A stretch of 64,000 nucleotides of DNA from JAGLON01 sp041394985 (lineage in GTDB: Bacteria; Zixibacteria; MSB-5A5; GN15; JAAZOE01), in NCBI GenBank assembly GCA_041394985.1, contig JAWLBI010000001.1, forward strand, positions 1,054,001 through 1,118,000, read 5' to 3'. The translations under genes and the position numbers were made by a program. The notes under the pieces are model-generated. The model was not told the origin of the DNA and searched no databases. It was given only the letters and a program-made list of their open reading frames with translations. Shown piece after piece: positions 17,246-25,769 of the stretch (position 1 is the stretch's first letter; the number at the start of each line of letters is the position of its first letter).

Positions 17246-18541
17246 ATGAATTTCAAAAAGGCAACGTGGATGGTGTTAATCGCGGTGGCGATGTGGGCGA
17301 TGCCCACTATCGCCTCCGCACAGGAAGTCATGTGGGGCGGCTTCGTCGAGGGCTTGTGGGGCGCCGGACTCGATGATAAAAATCCGACCTCGCGCGATTA
17401 CCCGGTGGCCGAAACTCGCCTCCAGCTTCGACTGGAATCATATGGCGACCGCGCCGAGGTATTCGGCAGACTCGATTTTGTCCAGGACGGATTCGATTCC
17501 GCCAATTATGATGTGCAGTTGCGCGAGGCGTACATTAAATTCCGCATGGAAAGCGCGAACATGGATTTCAAAATCGGCCGCCAGATCCTCACCTGGGGCA
17601 CCGGCGACCTGATCTTTATTAATGATGTTTTCGCCAAGGACTACCAGTCATTTTTAATCGGCCGCCAGGACCAGTATCTCAAGGCCCCGCAGACGGCCGT
17701 GCGCGTCGAATGGTACAACCCGCTCGGTTCCTTCACTATTGTCGGTATTCCCGACTTCGAACCGAACGTGACGCCGACCGGCGAGCGGCTGAGCTTTTTC
17801 AATCCCAATTCGGGAACGATTGTCGGCGCCGACGGCTATATGGCTCCGGTCGAACCGGCGAATAAATTCGAAAACTCCGAGATCGCCTTCAAGTATTCCA
17901 AAATGATCAAAGGCTTTAATTTCTCGGGTTATGCCTACAAAGGCTTTTATAAGAATCCGATAGGATTCGATCCGAATACGAGCACGGTCTTTTATCCGGA
18001 GTTGAACGTGTATGGTGCGTCGCTGCGCGGCCAGGTCATGGGCGGGATTCTCTGGATGGAAGGCGGTTATTTCGACTCCCGCGAGGATCGGGACGGCACC
18101 AATTTCTTCATCGAGAACTCCTCGATGAAAGGCCTCGTCGGCTTCGAGCGCCAGGTCGGCACCGACCTGACGGCTAATTTGCAGTTCCAGTATGAGCAGA
18201 TGGTTGACTATGATAAGTACGAAACCTCCCACACACAGATGGCTGATTATGCCGTGATGATGGGAATGCCCACACCGGCGAAGGCCGACGAAACGCGCAC
18301 TCTGGTGACCTCACGGTGGACGAAACAGCTGTATGCGCAGACACTCACCCTGTCGTTGTTCGGTTTCTATTCCCCGTCCGATGAAGACGCCTATGTGCGC
18401 TTCTCGGCTGAATATAAATACTCTGATGAACTGAGCCTCATGGCCGGCGGGAACATTTTCGACGGCAACTATGCCTACACGCAGTGGGGACAGTTCAGCT
18501 ACAACGACAATCTCTATATCAAGATTAACTATGGATTTTAG
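17246..18541 (+). CDS. Outer-membrane beta-barrel protein (DUF1302-like)
   Basis: A 431-residue protein from the ATG at 17246, chosen because GGGAGGG lies just upstream. It has a signal peptide ending in ASAQ, then alternating amphipathic strands and a C-terminal strand ending in phenylalanine (KINYGF), as in outer-membrane barrels. Motifs such as KIGRQILTWGTGDLIFINDVF resemble the DUF1302/alginate-export-like porin families found with RND-LolA-like operons. It is likely the outer-membrane exit of the export module; the substrate is unknown. Confidence 0.75.
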   Translation: MNFKKATWMVLIAVAMWAMPTIASAQEVMWGGFVEGLWGAGLDDKNPTSRDYPVAETRLQLRLESYGDRAEVFGRLDFVQDGFDSANYDVQLREAYIKFRMESANMDFKIGRQILTWGTGDLIFINDVFAKDYQSFLIGRQDQYLKAPQTAVRVEWYNPLGSFTIVGIPDFEPNVTPTGERLSFFNPNSGTIVGADGYMAPVEPANKFENSEIAFKYSKMIKGFNFSGYAYKGFYKNPIGFDPNTSTVFYPELNVYGASLRGQVMGGILWMEGGYFDSREDRDGTNFFIENSSMKGLVGFERQVGTDLTANLQFQYEQMVDYDKYETSHTQMADYAVMMGMPTPAKADETRTLVTSRWTKQLYAQTLTLSLFGFYSPSDEDAYVRFSAEYKYSDELSLMAGGNIFDGNYAYTQWGQFSYNDNLYIKINYGF

Positions 18542-18553
18542 GAGAGACACGCC

Positions 18554-18751
18554 ATGACTGTAGAAAACATGGTGAGAGTAATGGCCGGGGTCATGGTTCT
18601 TTTATCGCTGACGCTGGGCCTGATGGTCTCGAAGAACTGGTTTTATCTGACCGGTTTCGTCGGCCTGAACCTGATACAATCGGCCTTCACGCACTTTTGC
18701 CCGGCCGAGATGATATTCCGCAAGATGAAAGGCGAAAAGGCGAGCGCCTGA
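18554..18751 (+). CDS. Small YgaP-like membrane protein (DUF2892)
   Basis: A 65-residue protein with two membrane helices (about 6-22 and 26-45) and the family pattern VRVMAGVMVLLSLTLGL ... FVGLNLIQSAFTHFCP. Such DUF2892 proteins match the membrane part of rhodanese YgaP but lack the rhodanese domain. It is 12 bases after the barrel gene with GGAGAG upstream, so it is the last gene of the export operon. Function unknown. Confidence 0.8.
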   Translation: MTVENMVRVMAGVMVLLSLTLGLMVSKNWFYLTGFVGLNLIQSAFTHFCPAEMIFRKMKGEKASA

Positions 18752-19137
18752 TGCGCCGCCTTTTATCGCACAGGGTCTTTGAGAAGTAGGGCAGGTCCCC
18801 AATGGGACCTGCCAAAAGAAAGGTAGGTCAAGACCCTTGCGGTCTTGACACTCGCGCAACGCGCGAGAAAAGAAGAGAACACACCCCGCCCTCGATCCGC
18901 CCAGGCGGACGGGCACCCCTCTCAAGAGGGGATGAAAGAATGATCTTTGACAAGGCGAAATGATTGACCACCGTCATTGCGGGGAGCGAGTCTTCTCAGA
19001 CGAGCGATGTGGCAATCTGCTCTTGCCCTTTTCAACCGGGTAACCCACGGCTCTGCCGTGGGGAAACAAAGCATCAAGAACTCAAGCGGGATGAAGATCC
19101 CGCTTGGGGGTAACACTTTTTTACTCCCTCCTACATG
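18752..19137. repeat. Cluster of palindromic intergenic repeat modules (copy A)
   Basis: No gene is seen here. The stretch is a chain of hairpin-forming modules: GGCAGGTCCC/GGGACCTGCC (18790-18813), a CACCCCGCCCTCGA ... CCCCTCTC-AAGAGGGG module (about 18880-18930), GTCATTGCGGGGAGCGA (from about 18974), CCCACGGC-TCT-GCCGTGGG (19044-19062) and CAAGCGGGAT-GAAG-ATCCCGCTTG (19083-19106). Closely similar modules recur at 43.45-43.75 kb and 45.37-45.6 kb, and a related one at 33.3 kb. Confidence 0.8.
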
Positions 19138-19168
19138 AGCCCGGCTGTGCCTGCACAGCCGGGCTTTA
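19138..19168. terminator. Strong hairpin, probable terminator
   Basis: A perfect 13-bp stem (AGCCCGGCTGTGC, 2-base loop, GCACAGCCGGGCT) followed by TTTACC. It could end transcription of the export operon; the T tract is short. Confidence 0.6.
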
Positions 19169-19280
19169 CCCTATGATTAAGATTGATTAATTTAAGAAGA
19201 TACATATATTGAAATGAATTGACAAAAAATATTTAGATAGTGTTGTGTTGGCTAAGTACTTTTTACTATCGAGATTAAAT

Positions 19281-19829
19281 ATGGAATCACTATTTATAAA
19301 AATCGGATTAAAGATCGGTGAGTTATTCCTTCCTTTAGTTCAATGGATATTTAAATATCCCGTAGATATTCAGCATATAAATCAATTTGAAACAAAAAAA
19401 GGATATGTATTTCAAATAACGATCAAAGCAAAATCGAAAAAAATAATGAAAATTCCAAAGAAATGCGTTAGATTCAAAATTCTAAAAGATAAGGAACTTG
19501 TGAAATCGGCGGAAAAGGAGAAAATAATATACGGAGAGTCTATTATTATTTTTAATTCACAGCATACCCTTGAGGCATACCTTAATGATTTGTCATATGG
19601 AAATGAACCAGACTATTTGATATTACAGGAGCAAGTAAAAACTATATACGCAATATTACGGGTCGAAGGGCCCGGACCAATAAATCCATCACTTAGATTG
19701 CAGCTAGGCCCTTTATATATTGGAGTACGAATTTTAATTAAGAAGTCTGGATTGTGGTTGGCCTATCAAGAAGTATCATTAAATAAATTGCCCATCATAG
19801 CCGGAAATGGAAAAACTAGGATATCATAG
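19281..19829 (+). CDS. Hypothetical protein of an AT-rich island
   Basis: A 182-residue protein from the ATG at 19281 (a TTG at 19245 would add 12 residues; neither start has a good ribosome-binding site). I do not recognise the family. It is lysine- and isoleucine-rich with a hydrophobic N-terminal helix (IGLKIGELFLPLVQWIF), followed by a mainly beta-type body, so it may be membrane-anchored. Base composition is much more AT-rich than all neighbours, pointing to horizontal acquisition. It is directly preceded by the repeat cluster at 18.75-19.17 kb. Confidence 0.55.
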   Translation: MESLFIKIGLKIGELFLPLVQWIFKYPVDIQHINQFETKKGYVFQITIKAKSKKIMKIPKKCVRFKILKDKELVKSAEKEKIIYGESIIIFNSQHTLEAYLNDLSYGNEPDYLILQEQVKTIYAILRVEGPGPINPSLRLQLGPLYIGVRILIKKSGLWLAYQEVSLNKLPIIAGNGKTRIS

Positions 19830-19838
19830 CAATGGGAA

Positions 19839-20156
19839 TTATTCCCGATAATGTCCAGAGTTATTAAGTATTCTTGCAAGTGCAAGTGCCATTAATTTTT
19901 CAATTAATGGAATAATCAGAAACGGTTCCACAATAAGCCCAATAAGTATGAGTATGGCTAAAAGTTTCCAGTTATAAAAAACCAAAAATATTGTAAATAA
20001 TAAAAAGAGAATAAAGCAAATATTCAGAAGGAATTGAACGACTACACTATTATAAATTAGCGGTTTTTCTGCAATGCCCAATCTACTATTTCTTCCATTT
20101 ATTATTGCAAATCCCAATAGTGTTAAGAAAACTATGGAAAGCAATACGTCGAGCAT
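19839..20156 (-). CDS. Small hypothetical membrane protein of the AT-rich island
   Basis: A 105-residue protein with three to four membrane helices (about 1-18, 35-60, 65-95). A TAGGAG ribosome-binding sequence 6 bases before the ATG supports it as a real gene. It is convergent with the preceding AT-rich gene, with 9 bases between stops. No recognisable family; composition again unlike the rest of the window. Confidence 0.55.
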   Translation of the reverse strand: MLDVLLSIVFLTLLGFAIINGRNSRLGIAEKPLIYNSVVVQFLLNICFILFLLFTIFLVFYNWKLLAILILIGLIVEPFLIIPLIEKLMALALARILNNSGHYRE

Positions 20157-20269
20157 TTTTTGCTCCTATTTACAAATTGTCCCAAAAGTCATTTGTAGAA
20201 TATACTAATCATATCAAACATAATATAGTCTATAAATAATGAAATGTCAAGTATTCGTGCGCGAGAATA

Positions 20270-21556
20270 CTACACCAAGTATCCATTAAGGAAGAACGGG
20301 TAGAACCACCAAAAGGTCAGGAATAATCCTATCGCAATAAACAGCACCTTCAGCCACAGCGGCCGAGGCGATGCGCCAATCATCATCGCCAGCGGAAACA
20401 GCACGATATAATGCCGATACACCGACACGATATTCCCCGTCGCCGGAGAGAAGAGATAAAACACTATCCCATACGCCAACAACTCCGGCTTGATGCGATA
20501 TGGCGGAAACACGATGAATATCAAACCATAATACACCAGCACCAGCTTCTCGTATGACAGCCGAGGCGGTAGATAGAGCCCCGGCTCCCAGGCCGGAGCC
20601 TGAACGAGCGACTTCCACATTACGACGAACGGGATGCCCCAGTTGCGGTCGTACTTTTCCTGGAAATGCGTGATCAGGAAAAAGTCATCGAACTTGAAAT
20701 AAAAATAGACCGACACCGCCAGCGGTCCCAGCGCAAACGGCGCCAGATAAAACAGCATATCGCCAATGATCGTGCCGATACTCGGCATCATCAATTTGCG
20801 GCGATAATTATTTATCATCCACACCAGCGGGATAATCGCGGTCAATATTCCCGTCGGATAGGTGAATGAAATCCAGAAGGCAATCAGCGGCATCAGGAAT
20901 GCTCGCCCTTTGGCCTTCTCGTTATAGAGATAATACAGATACCCGCCGAACAGCACAAGCAGCAGGGCATAGGGGAAACCAGTCAGCAAATAGAACGATG
21001 CCGGAGCCGCCAGCAAGGCCAGTGTCGACAGTATCGCCGTCGTCTCGTTGTGCAGCTTCAGGACGATGTTATAAAAAACAATCGTCCCGAAAAACGTCAG
21101 CAGAAACGGCAACAGCATCAGACCGATGCGCACATGATTCACCGAGAGCGCCTTGACAACCAACGGCCAGCCGGGAAACCAGCCGACATTACCGCAGATG
21201 TCTCCGGCCGGCCAGTATTTACCCGGATCGCAGGGATAGGTCACATAGCCGGTCTCGGCGATGCTTTGATAATGCTTGATATCCCACACGGGCTGCACGA
21301 GCAGGTCCTCGACCGCGAAACTGGCCGCCGAAATGATGCCGCAGTGATTGCATTTAAAATAATGCCAGTGCGCATCCGGCAGCGCCTGAGCCCCCTGCGG
21401 CGGCGCAATCTGTGTCACATCGGTACTATGGCACTCGGGACCGGGACAATACACGACCCGCTCGGGAGGCATGAATTCGCCGATAAATATAAATACTCCG
21501 GCGAACAGGATGAACAAACAAGCAGGTATGATAATGTTCTTCATCTGCATGCGCAT
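20270..21556 (-). CDS. PIG-V-like membrane glycosyltransferase with an inserted four-cysteine ribbon
   Basis: A 428-residue polytopic protein (about 9-10 helices). The first outside loop contains WDIKHYQSIAETGY and then FPGWPLV, resembling the WDxxHYxxIAxxGY and FPxxP patterns of PIG-V/GT-C mannosyltransferases. Before that motif is a sequence with CPGPEC and CNHC pairs (about residues 38-71), which looks like a small zinc ribbon and is not usual for the family. The start overlaps no gene but lies one base from the pgsA stop, so the two are co-transcribed. The donor and acceptor are unknown; a polyprenyl-phosphate sugar donor would be typical. Confidence 0.6.
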   Translation of the reverse strand: MRMQMKNIIIPACLFILFAGVFIFIGEFMPPERVVYCPGPECHSTDVTQIAPPQGAQALPDAHWHYFKCNHCGIISAASFAVEDLLVQPVWDIKHYQSIAETGYVTYPCDPGKYWPAGDICGNVGWFPGWPLVVKALSVNHVRIGLMLLPFLLTFFGTIVFYNIVLKLHNETTAILSTLALLAAPASFYLLTGFPYALLLVLFGGYLYYLYNEKAKGRAFLMPLIAFWISFTYPTGILTAIIPLVWMINNYRRKLMMPSIGTIIGDMLFYLAPFALGPLAVSVYFYFKFDDFFLITHFQEKYDRNWGIPFVVMWKSLVQAPAWEPGLYLPPRLSYEKLVLVYYGLIFIVFPPYRIKPELLAYGIVFYLFSPATGNIVSVYRHYIVLFPLAMMIGASPRPLWLKVLFIAIGLFLTFWWFYPFFLNGYLV

Positions 21557-22204
21557 CTATATCCAATGAATGAATTTCAAGAGCTGAAACACATATACTC
21601 CCGACACCGACCAACACAGGGCCAACCGTCCGGCCTTGTACAGCGGTCTGTCCCTGAATACCGGAATCGGCTTATCGGCGCTGATTCTGTACAATATACG
21701 CGAGTACACGATCAACGATGCGGCCGAATAAAACAGCGTCCAGAAGGTGAAGAACCATATCCCGAACGGAAACTCGATCAGATAGCTGATCAGCAATATC
21801 GCGATGGCTGCGAAACAATATTTCCCGGAGAGGGTCGAGGCCGGGACTTTATGAATCTTGTTCTTCACGATCAATCCACCGAGGGAAATCACGATATCCC
21901 GCCCGATAATCACCGCCGCCAGCCACAGTGGGAAGTCTCGATACAGGATAAGCAGAATCGCCAGCACACCCGCCAGAATCTTATCCGACAGCGGATCAAG
22001 CAGGAGCCCAAGCTGCGTTTGTTGCTTCAGCTTGCGGGCGAGAAAACCATCCAGAAAATCCGACAGCGCGGCAATAGTCAGAAAACAAAGCGCATAGATT
22101 TTGGCTTCATTCCCCGGCTGCGCGATGAAATATCCGGTGGGAATTAGCAAGAGCAGTCGCCCGATGGAAATCAGATTCGGTATTTTGGTGATATCCGACC
22201 ACAT
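21557..22204 (-). CDS. pgsA: CDP-alcohol phosphatidyltransferase, PgsA-like
   Basis: A 215-residue membrane enzyme with the complete CDP-alcohol phosphotransferase motif D-G-x2-A-R-x8-G-x3-D-x3-D (within DGFLARKLKQ ... GLLLDPLSDK, about residues 53-76) and several membrane helices. The N-terminus (KIPNLISIGRLLLLIP) is typical of phosphatidylglycerophosphate synthases. It would join CDP-diacylglycerol and glycerol-3-phosphate in the inner membrane. Another alcohol acceptor cannot be excluded. Confidence 0.82.
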   Translation of the reverse strand: MWSDITKIPNLISIGRLLLLIPTGYFIAQPGNEAKIYALCFLTIAALSDFLDGFLARKLKQQTQLGLLLDPLSDKILAGVLAILLILYRDFPLWLAAVIIGRDIVISLGGLIVKNKIHKVPASTLSGKYCFAAIAILLISYLIEFPFGIWFFTFWTLFYSAASLIVYSRILYRISADKPIPVFRDRPLYKAGRLALCWSVSGVYVFQLLKFIHWI

Positions 22205-22251
22205 GAGGATAAGATAGGCGACTCAATGCAGGCAGGCAAGAATTGACTGGT

Positions 22252-22289
22252 ACAAAAAAATGCCGGGAAACGCCATACGCGTTTCCCGG
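22252..22289 (-). terminator. Rho-independent terminator of the minor pilin operon
   Basis: A perfect 11-bp stem (CCGGGAAACGC, 5-base loop, GCGTTTCCCGG) followed on the minus strand by a run of seven T residues, 38 bases after the pilX-like stop codon. Confidence 0.92.
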
Positions 22290-22326
22290 TCTTGAGATGC
22301 GGGGTCCATGCGGGGGGATGTTTTTC

Positions 22327-24009
22327 TTATCCTTCGTCGGCCTCTAAGTATGAGGCTTCGTCGGTATAACTGACATCGCTCTGCTTCCAGCCCATGCGGA
22401 TAAAGGTACGCACCGCGGGGCATCCCGGAGGCAGCTTGTTCGGGTCAGTCAAATCGGTATCGAACGCCCAGTCACGGTTGGGCGGATTGTATACGGAGCC
22501 GTTCCAGGCGCCGGTAAGCTTTTGCGCCAGCCACAGACAGATAATCGACCCGCGATAGGTGAGCGTCTGGCTGGACCAGTTTTCGAGGAAGCGCGGCAGG
22601 TTTTCGAGTCCGCCATTGTACCCATAACCGCCCGAACCGGTATTCTGATTACCGGTGATAAATGAAAAGTTGCAATCGGTAGCAGTCGCCGGACGCTGGT
22701 ATTTATCACTCGATGCCGCCCGGGCCGGGTTATCGCTCCAGTTGTCCGACAGAATCGTCAAGGCATCGGTAATAATAGCCATCGGCTGCTTGTTGACCGT
22801 ATTGACATCACCCTTGGTATAGATCGGATTATCCGATGCAATCGTAAACGGCACACCGATATCATCGGCGTTGAACAAGCGCGTACCGCGATCGCCGCTT
22901 CGATCATCGTCGGCATACATGATGCCGTTTGACGGGAAGTACGGTGAGCTCGTAAATACGCTCATATCTATATCGTACACGGTGACATCATTGCCTTCGC
23001 GCTTGTCGTGGAACGTGGTCGACGTCAGAGAACCGTCGGCGATCAAGGTCGCGGTGACATCGGTCCAGGTGCCGCCGGCATTCTTGGAATATGCGACGCC
23101 GTCCATAATCTTGAAGTCCGCTTTGTTCTCAAACGAGTCATCATTGCCGCCGCCGGCCGATGCCGGTTCGATAATCTTGTGGGCATCGATAGAACCGCCT
23201 TCCAGCGGCAGATTGAGACGACTCTGGCCGAAGGCCGCGTCCTGAACGCGCCCGCCCCAGCGAGCCGCCGCGGTATCGAACCAGTGGGCATCGGTAGATT
23301 CAAGCCATCCCGCGCCGTCGCGCATTGAATGATAGGAACCGTCAAGGCCCATGATATTTACGTTGCCGTTGGAAACGGACTGTCCGGAACCGGGCTTACG
23401 ACCGTGAAAGATATCGCCATATGCAGTCATGTACGAATCGATATTGAGTGTATTGCCCGACTGCAAATAAATATCATTGTTGGAGTGAACTCGCCCGAAG
23501 AGCAACATGTTCGGACCGGGAGCGATTTCCAGATCGTTCTCGTAGAACACACTGAACTGGAAGATCGGCACCAGCGCGACTTCGAAGGTTTCCTCGAGCG
23601 TAATCGTCGTCTGCTTGTCCGGATCCAGCGCCGTGGCGCGAATCGTAAATGGCTTAACCAGTGAGTGCAGACCGGCCAGCGATCCCTTGGTCAGAACCTT
23701 CTGTACCGTGTCTTCGGGATTTGTCGTATATATGACACCGACCGTGTCGAGACTTAGTGTACCCTCCGGCATATTGACCGGAGGCACGCCGGTGGCCTCA
23801 TATTCGGTTTGGATTTCCGCGGCCGCCTTATCCAGCGCCGCCTCGGCGGCATAGAATGTCCGCAGTTCGTTGAGCTCATTACCGGCAATTGTAATTTCAT
23901 CGTTCGACGTCTTAATCAGGGCGATGCCCATGATCGAAATCATCAGGGTCAGGATGAGCGCTATGAACAGCGCCATACCCTTTTCATTCTGTATTTTCCG
24001 TAAACTCAT
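22327..24009 (-). CDS. Large PilX-type minor pilin
   Basis: About 560 residues. I chose the second of two adjacent ATGs (24009), because GGGGG lies 5 bases upstream; coupling to pilW through a GTG/ATG at 24093-24090 would add 27-28 residues. The N-terminus is a class III-like signal (NEKG|MALFIALILTLMISIMGIALI) with PilX-type FYAAEAALDKA after the helix. The C-terminal 450 residues are beta-rich with repeated asparagine/glycine turns, as in the long PilX proteins of non-proteobacterial anaerobes, and much longer than classical PilX (about 200). It should be part of the pilus-priming minor pilin complex. Confidence 0.75.
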   Translation of the reverse strand: MSLRKIQNEKGMALFIALILTLMISIMGIALIKTSNDEITIAGNELNELRTFYAAEAALDKAAAEIQTEYEATGVPPVNMPEGTLSLDTVGVIYTTNPEDTVQKVLTKGSLAGLHSLVKPFTIRATALDPDKQTTITLEETFEVALVPIFQFSVFYENDLEIAPGPNMLLFGRVHSNNDIYLQSGNTLNIDSYMTAYGDIFHGRKPGSGQSVSNGNVNIMGLDGSYHSMRDGAGWLESTDAHWFDTAAARWGGRVQDAAFGQSRLNLPLEGGSIDAHKIIEPASAGGGNDDSFENKADFKIMDGVAYSKNAGGTWTDVTATLIADGSLTSTTFHDKREGNDVTVYDIDMSVFTSSPYFPSNGIMYADDDRSGDRGTRLFNADDIGVPFTIASDNPIYTKGDVNTVNKQPMAIITDALTILSDNWSDNPARAASSDKYQRPATATDCNFSFITGNQNTGSGGYGYNGGLENLPRFLENWSSQTLTYRGSIICLWLAQKLTGAWNGSVYNPPNRDWAFDTDLTDPNKLPPGCPAVRTFIRMGWKQSDVSYTDEASYLEADEG

Positions 24010-24089
24010 CATGTCCCCCTTGATATGGGTATTAGATGATGTAATATCTCGTTTATCCTTTGAGCCGTGATATGTCTTTAGCGTATTCA

Positions 24090-24899
24090 TCACGACCCCA
24101 GGTTCCGTAAATAAACCTTGGACTGATAGGTGCGGTATCTGTAAATGTTACCCGATTCAATATCAGCTCGAGGAGTCCTGGCCTTCAATTCAATACCGAT
24201 TTGTCTCACGTCAGCTTTCAATACAGGCTCATCCACGGTAATGCCGTTTTTCAGCACATACGTGAACTGCAGATCCTCGATATCCTCGGCGTATATTTGC
24301 GGGGTCTCATTCGAAAACTGAACCATGAGACGAGGGTGATCCGCATCGCTCTGGTCGATATAATATTTTATCATCTCGATAGCCATGAGCTGAGATCCGG
24401 CGGGATATACGCGCGACAGCACGTCGGTATTATGCTGGATATGCGCCGACCCGGTCTGAACATGGGATATTTCGAAAAATTCCCCGGATTCGAGGTTCGG
24501 GTCATAAATGTACGCTATCTGACCGTCATAGAAACAACTCACATCATGACCGTCACAGCGCAATTCGGCGGATGGCAACGGCATATCGTGCTCGATAGGA
24601 GCTTCGCAGCTAACCGTCTTATAGTATATCCGAATCGTGTCAGGATCAGTGTCGAAGGCATCAAACGCACTGAGACCGTTCGGCAGTGCATAGCCACTCA
24701 TGCGGATTTGTCTCGTTAGTTCATCGATAGCCGCGCGAGCATTCTGCTGCATTTCGATGACGTTATCCTGCACGTTATATGCCTGGTGCTGGTTAATGTA
24801 TACGCGGAACATGGCGGCCGAGATAATCCCGGTCAACAGAACCGCAAGCAGCACTTCGACCAGCGTCATGCCGCCTTGTGATCGTAGTTTCTTCAACAT
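24090..24899 (-). CDS. PilW-like minor pilin
   Basis: A 269-residue prepilin-like protein. The leader (RSQGG|MTLVEVLLAVLLTGIISA) has the glycine processing site and Glu+5 of type IV pilins, followed by the PilW-type pattern QQNARAAIDELTRQIRMSGYA. It overlaps the possible upstream start of the pilX-like gene and follows the PilV-like gene by 9 bases. Such proteins nucleate type IV pilus or type II pseudopilus assembly at the inner membrane; major pilin and assembly ATPases are not in the window. Confidence 0.83.
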   Translation of the reverse strand: MLKKLRSQGGMTLVEVLLAVLLTGIISAAMFRVYINQHQAYNVQDNVIEMQQNARAAIDELTRQIRMSGYALPNGLSAFDAFDTDPDTIRIYYKTVSCEAPIEHDMPLPSAELRCDGHDVSCFYDGQIAYIYDPNLESGEFFEISHVQTGSAHIQHNTDVLSRVYPAGSQLMAIEMIKYYIDQSDADHPRLMVQFSNETPQIYAEDIEDLQFTYVLKNGITVDEPVLKADVRQIGIELKARTPRADIESGNIYRYRTYQSKVYLRNLGS

Positions 24900-24908
24900 G
24901 GCCGCCTC

Positions 24909-25271
24909 CTACGGAATATCCGTTTTAATGTACGAATTAATTGTGTACGTCCGTCCGAGCGAATCCGGCGAGAACCAGGTGGCTGACAGGACGACCTTCC
25001 GCAGGTGCGTTGCTTCGGTAGTTACGGTCCAGTTTCGGACGACTTCGCCCACCGTATCGAGACCCGATTGGGGGAGCGTGTCGCCGCGGAGCTCTTCCAA
25101 CTTCTCCTGAAGCAACTGGGTACACGAAGTTGTTCCGGAAGCCCAGCTGTTGCTGTCGACCGCAATCATGGCCAGATGCAGAAGCAGCAGCAGGGAAAAT
25201 GTCATGATCAACATAGAGGTCATGACTTCCAGAAGCGTGAACCCTTCTTGATTGGTTAGTTTCCTCTTCAT
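24909..25271 (-). CDS. PilV-like minor pilin
   Basis: A 120-residue protein starting at the ATG at 25271 with AAGGG 8 bases upstream; longer readings add a non-pilin N-terminus. The sequence NQEG|FTLLEVMTSMLIMTFSLLLLLHL is a standard prepilin cleavage site and N-terminal helix. It is the first gene of the three-gene minor pilin operon. Confidence 0.83.
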   Translation of the reverse strand: MKRKLTNQEGFTLLEVMTSMLIMTFSLLLLLHLAMIAVDSNSWASGTTSCTQLLQEKLEELRGDTLPQSGLDTVGEVVRNWTVTTEATHLRKVVLSATWFSPDSLGRTYTINSYIKTDIP

Positions 25272-25769
25272 ACAGATACCCTTCATGCCTAATTCTATGG
25301 GGATTGATACAAGTTGCATGCCGGATTGATGAATTGTCGGGGAGAGAGGGGTACGAGCCCGTTGTTTCGAACTGAAACACAGGCACAAAAGGGAGTTAAC
25401 TTATTGTGAGTCAATGCGTAAGTCTTCTGTTTGAGATTCGGGCAATATTTTTTCACTGGCAAATTTATATTTGCGATTTAGGGTGTTCAGACACAAAAAC
25501 CGGGCTTTTACCCTCCAAATTGTAGTTTCTATGCGGGTACCTGTGGGAATATCCCCATACTACTAAATGGGCCATTGATTCAGTCGGGCCCGGGCACCAT
25601 AAGTATTTGGTCGTGAAGAGATTGAGCTAACACAATCGGCGTCGATATACATTAATAGAACGGCTGCAATTGTGCTGCGTGGTGAAATTTCCATAGACAG
25701 TAAACGCTTACAATATGTATATTGCAGTCGAATCAAAAAGGATGTTTTGATTAAGCCAAAAAGGACTTT
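25272..25769. other. Divergent intergenic region, no gene seen
   Basis: About 500 bases between the minor pilin operon (minus strand) and the K+ channel gene (plus strand). I see no convincing gene; the only reading frame overlapping it (25563-25781, minus) has no ribosome-binding site or family features. A 6-bp inverted repeat GCAAAT-TTAT-ATTTGC is at 25459-25474. I looked for a c-di-GMP riboswitch ahead of the pilin genes and a sigma-54 promoter and found neither. Confidence 0.4.

Noticed and set aside
21050..22147. Long open frame opposite pgsA and the PIG-V-like gene (365 codons, plus strand)
   Set aside because: Composition is that of an antisense shadow (Arg/Gln/His-rich, no family motifs), and the minus-strand genes have full catalytic motifs.
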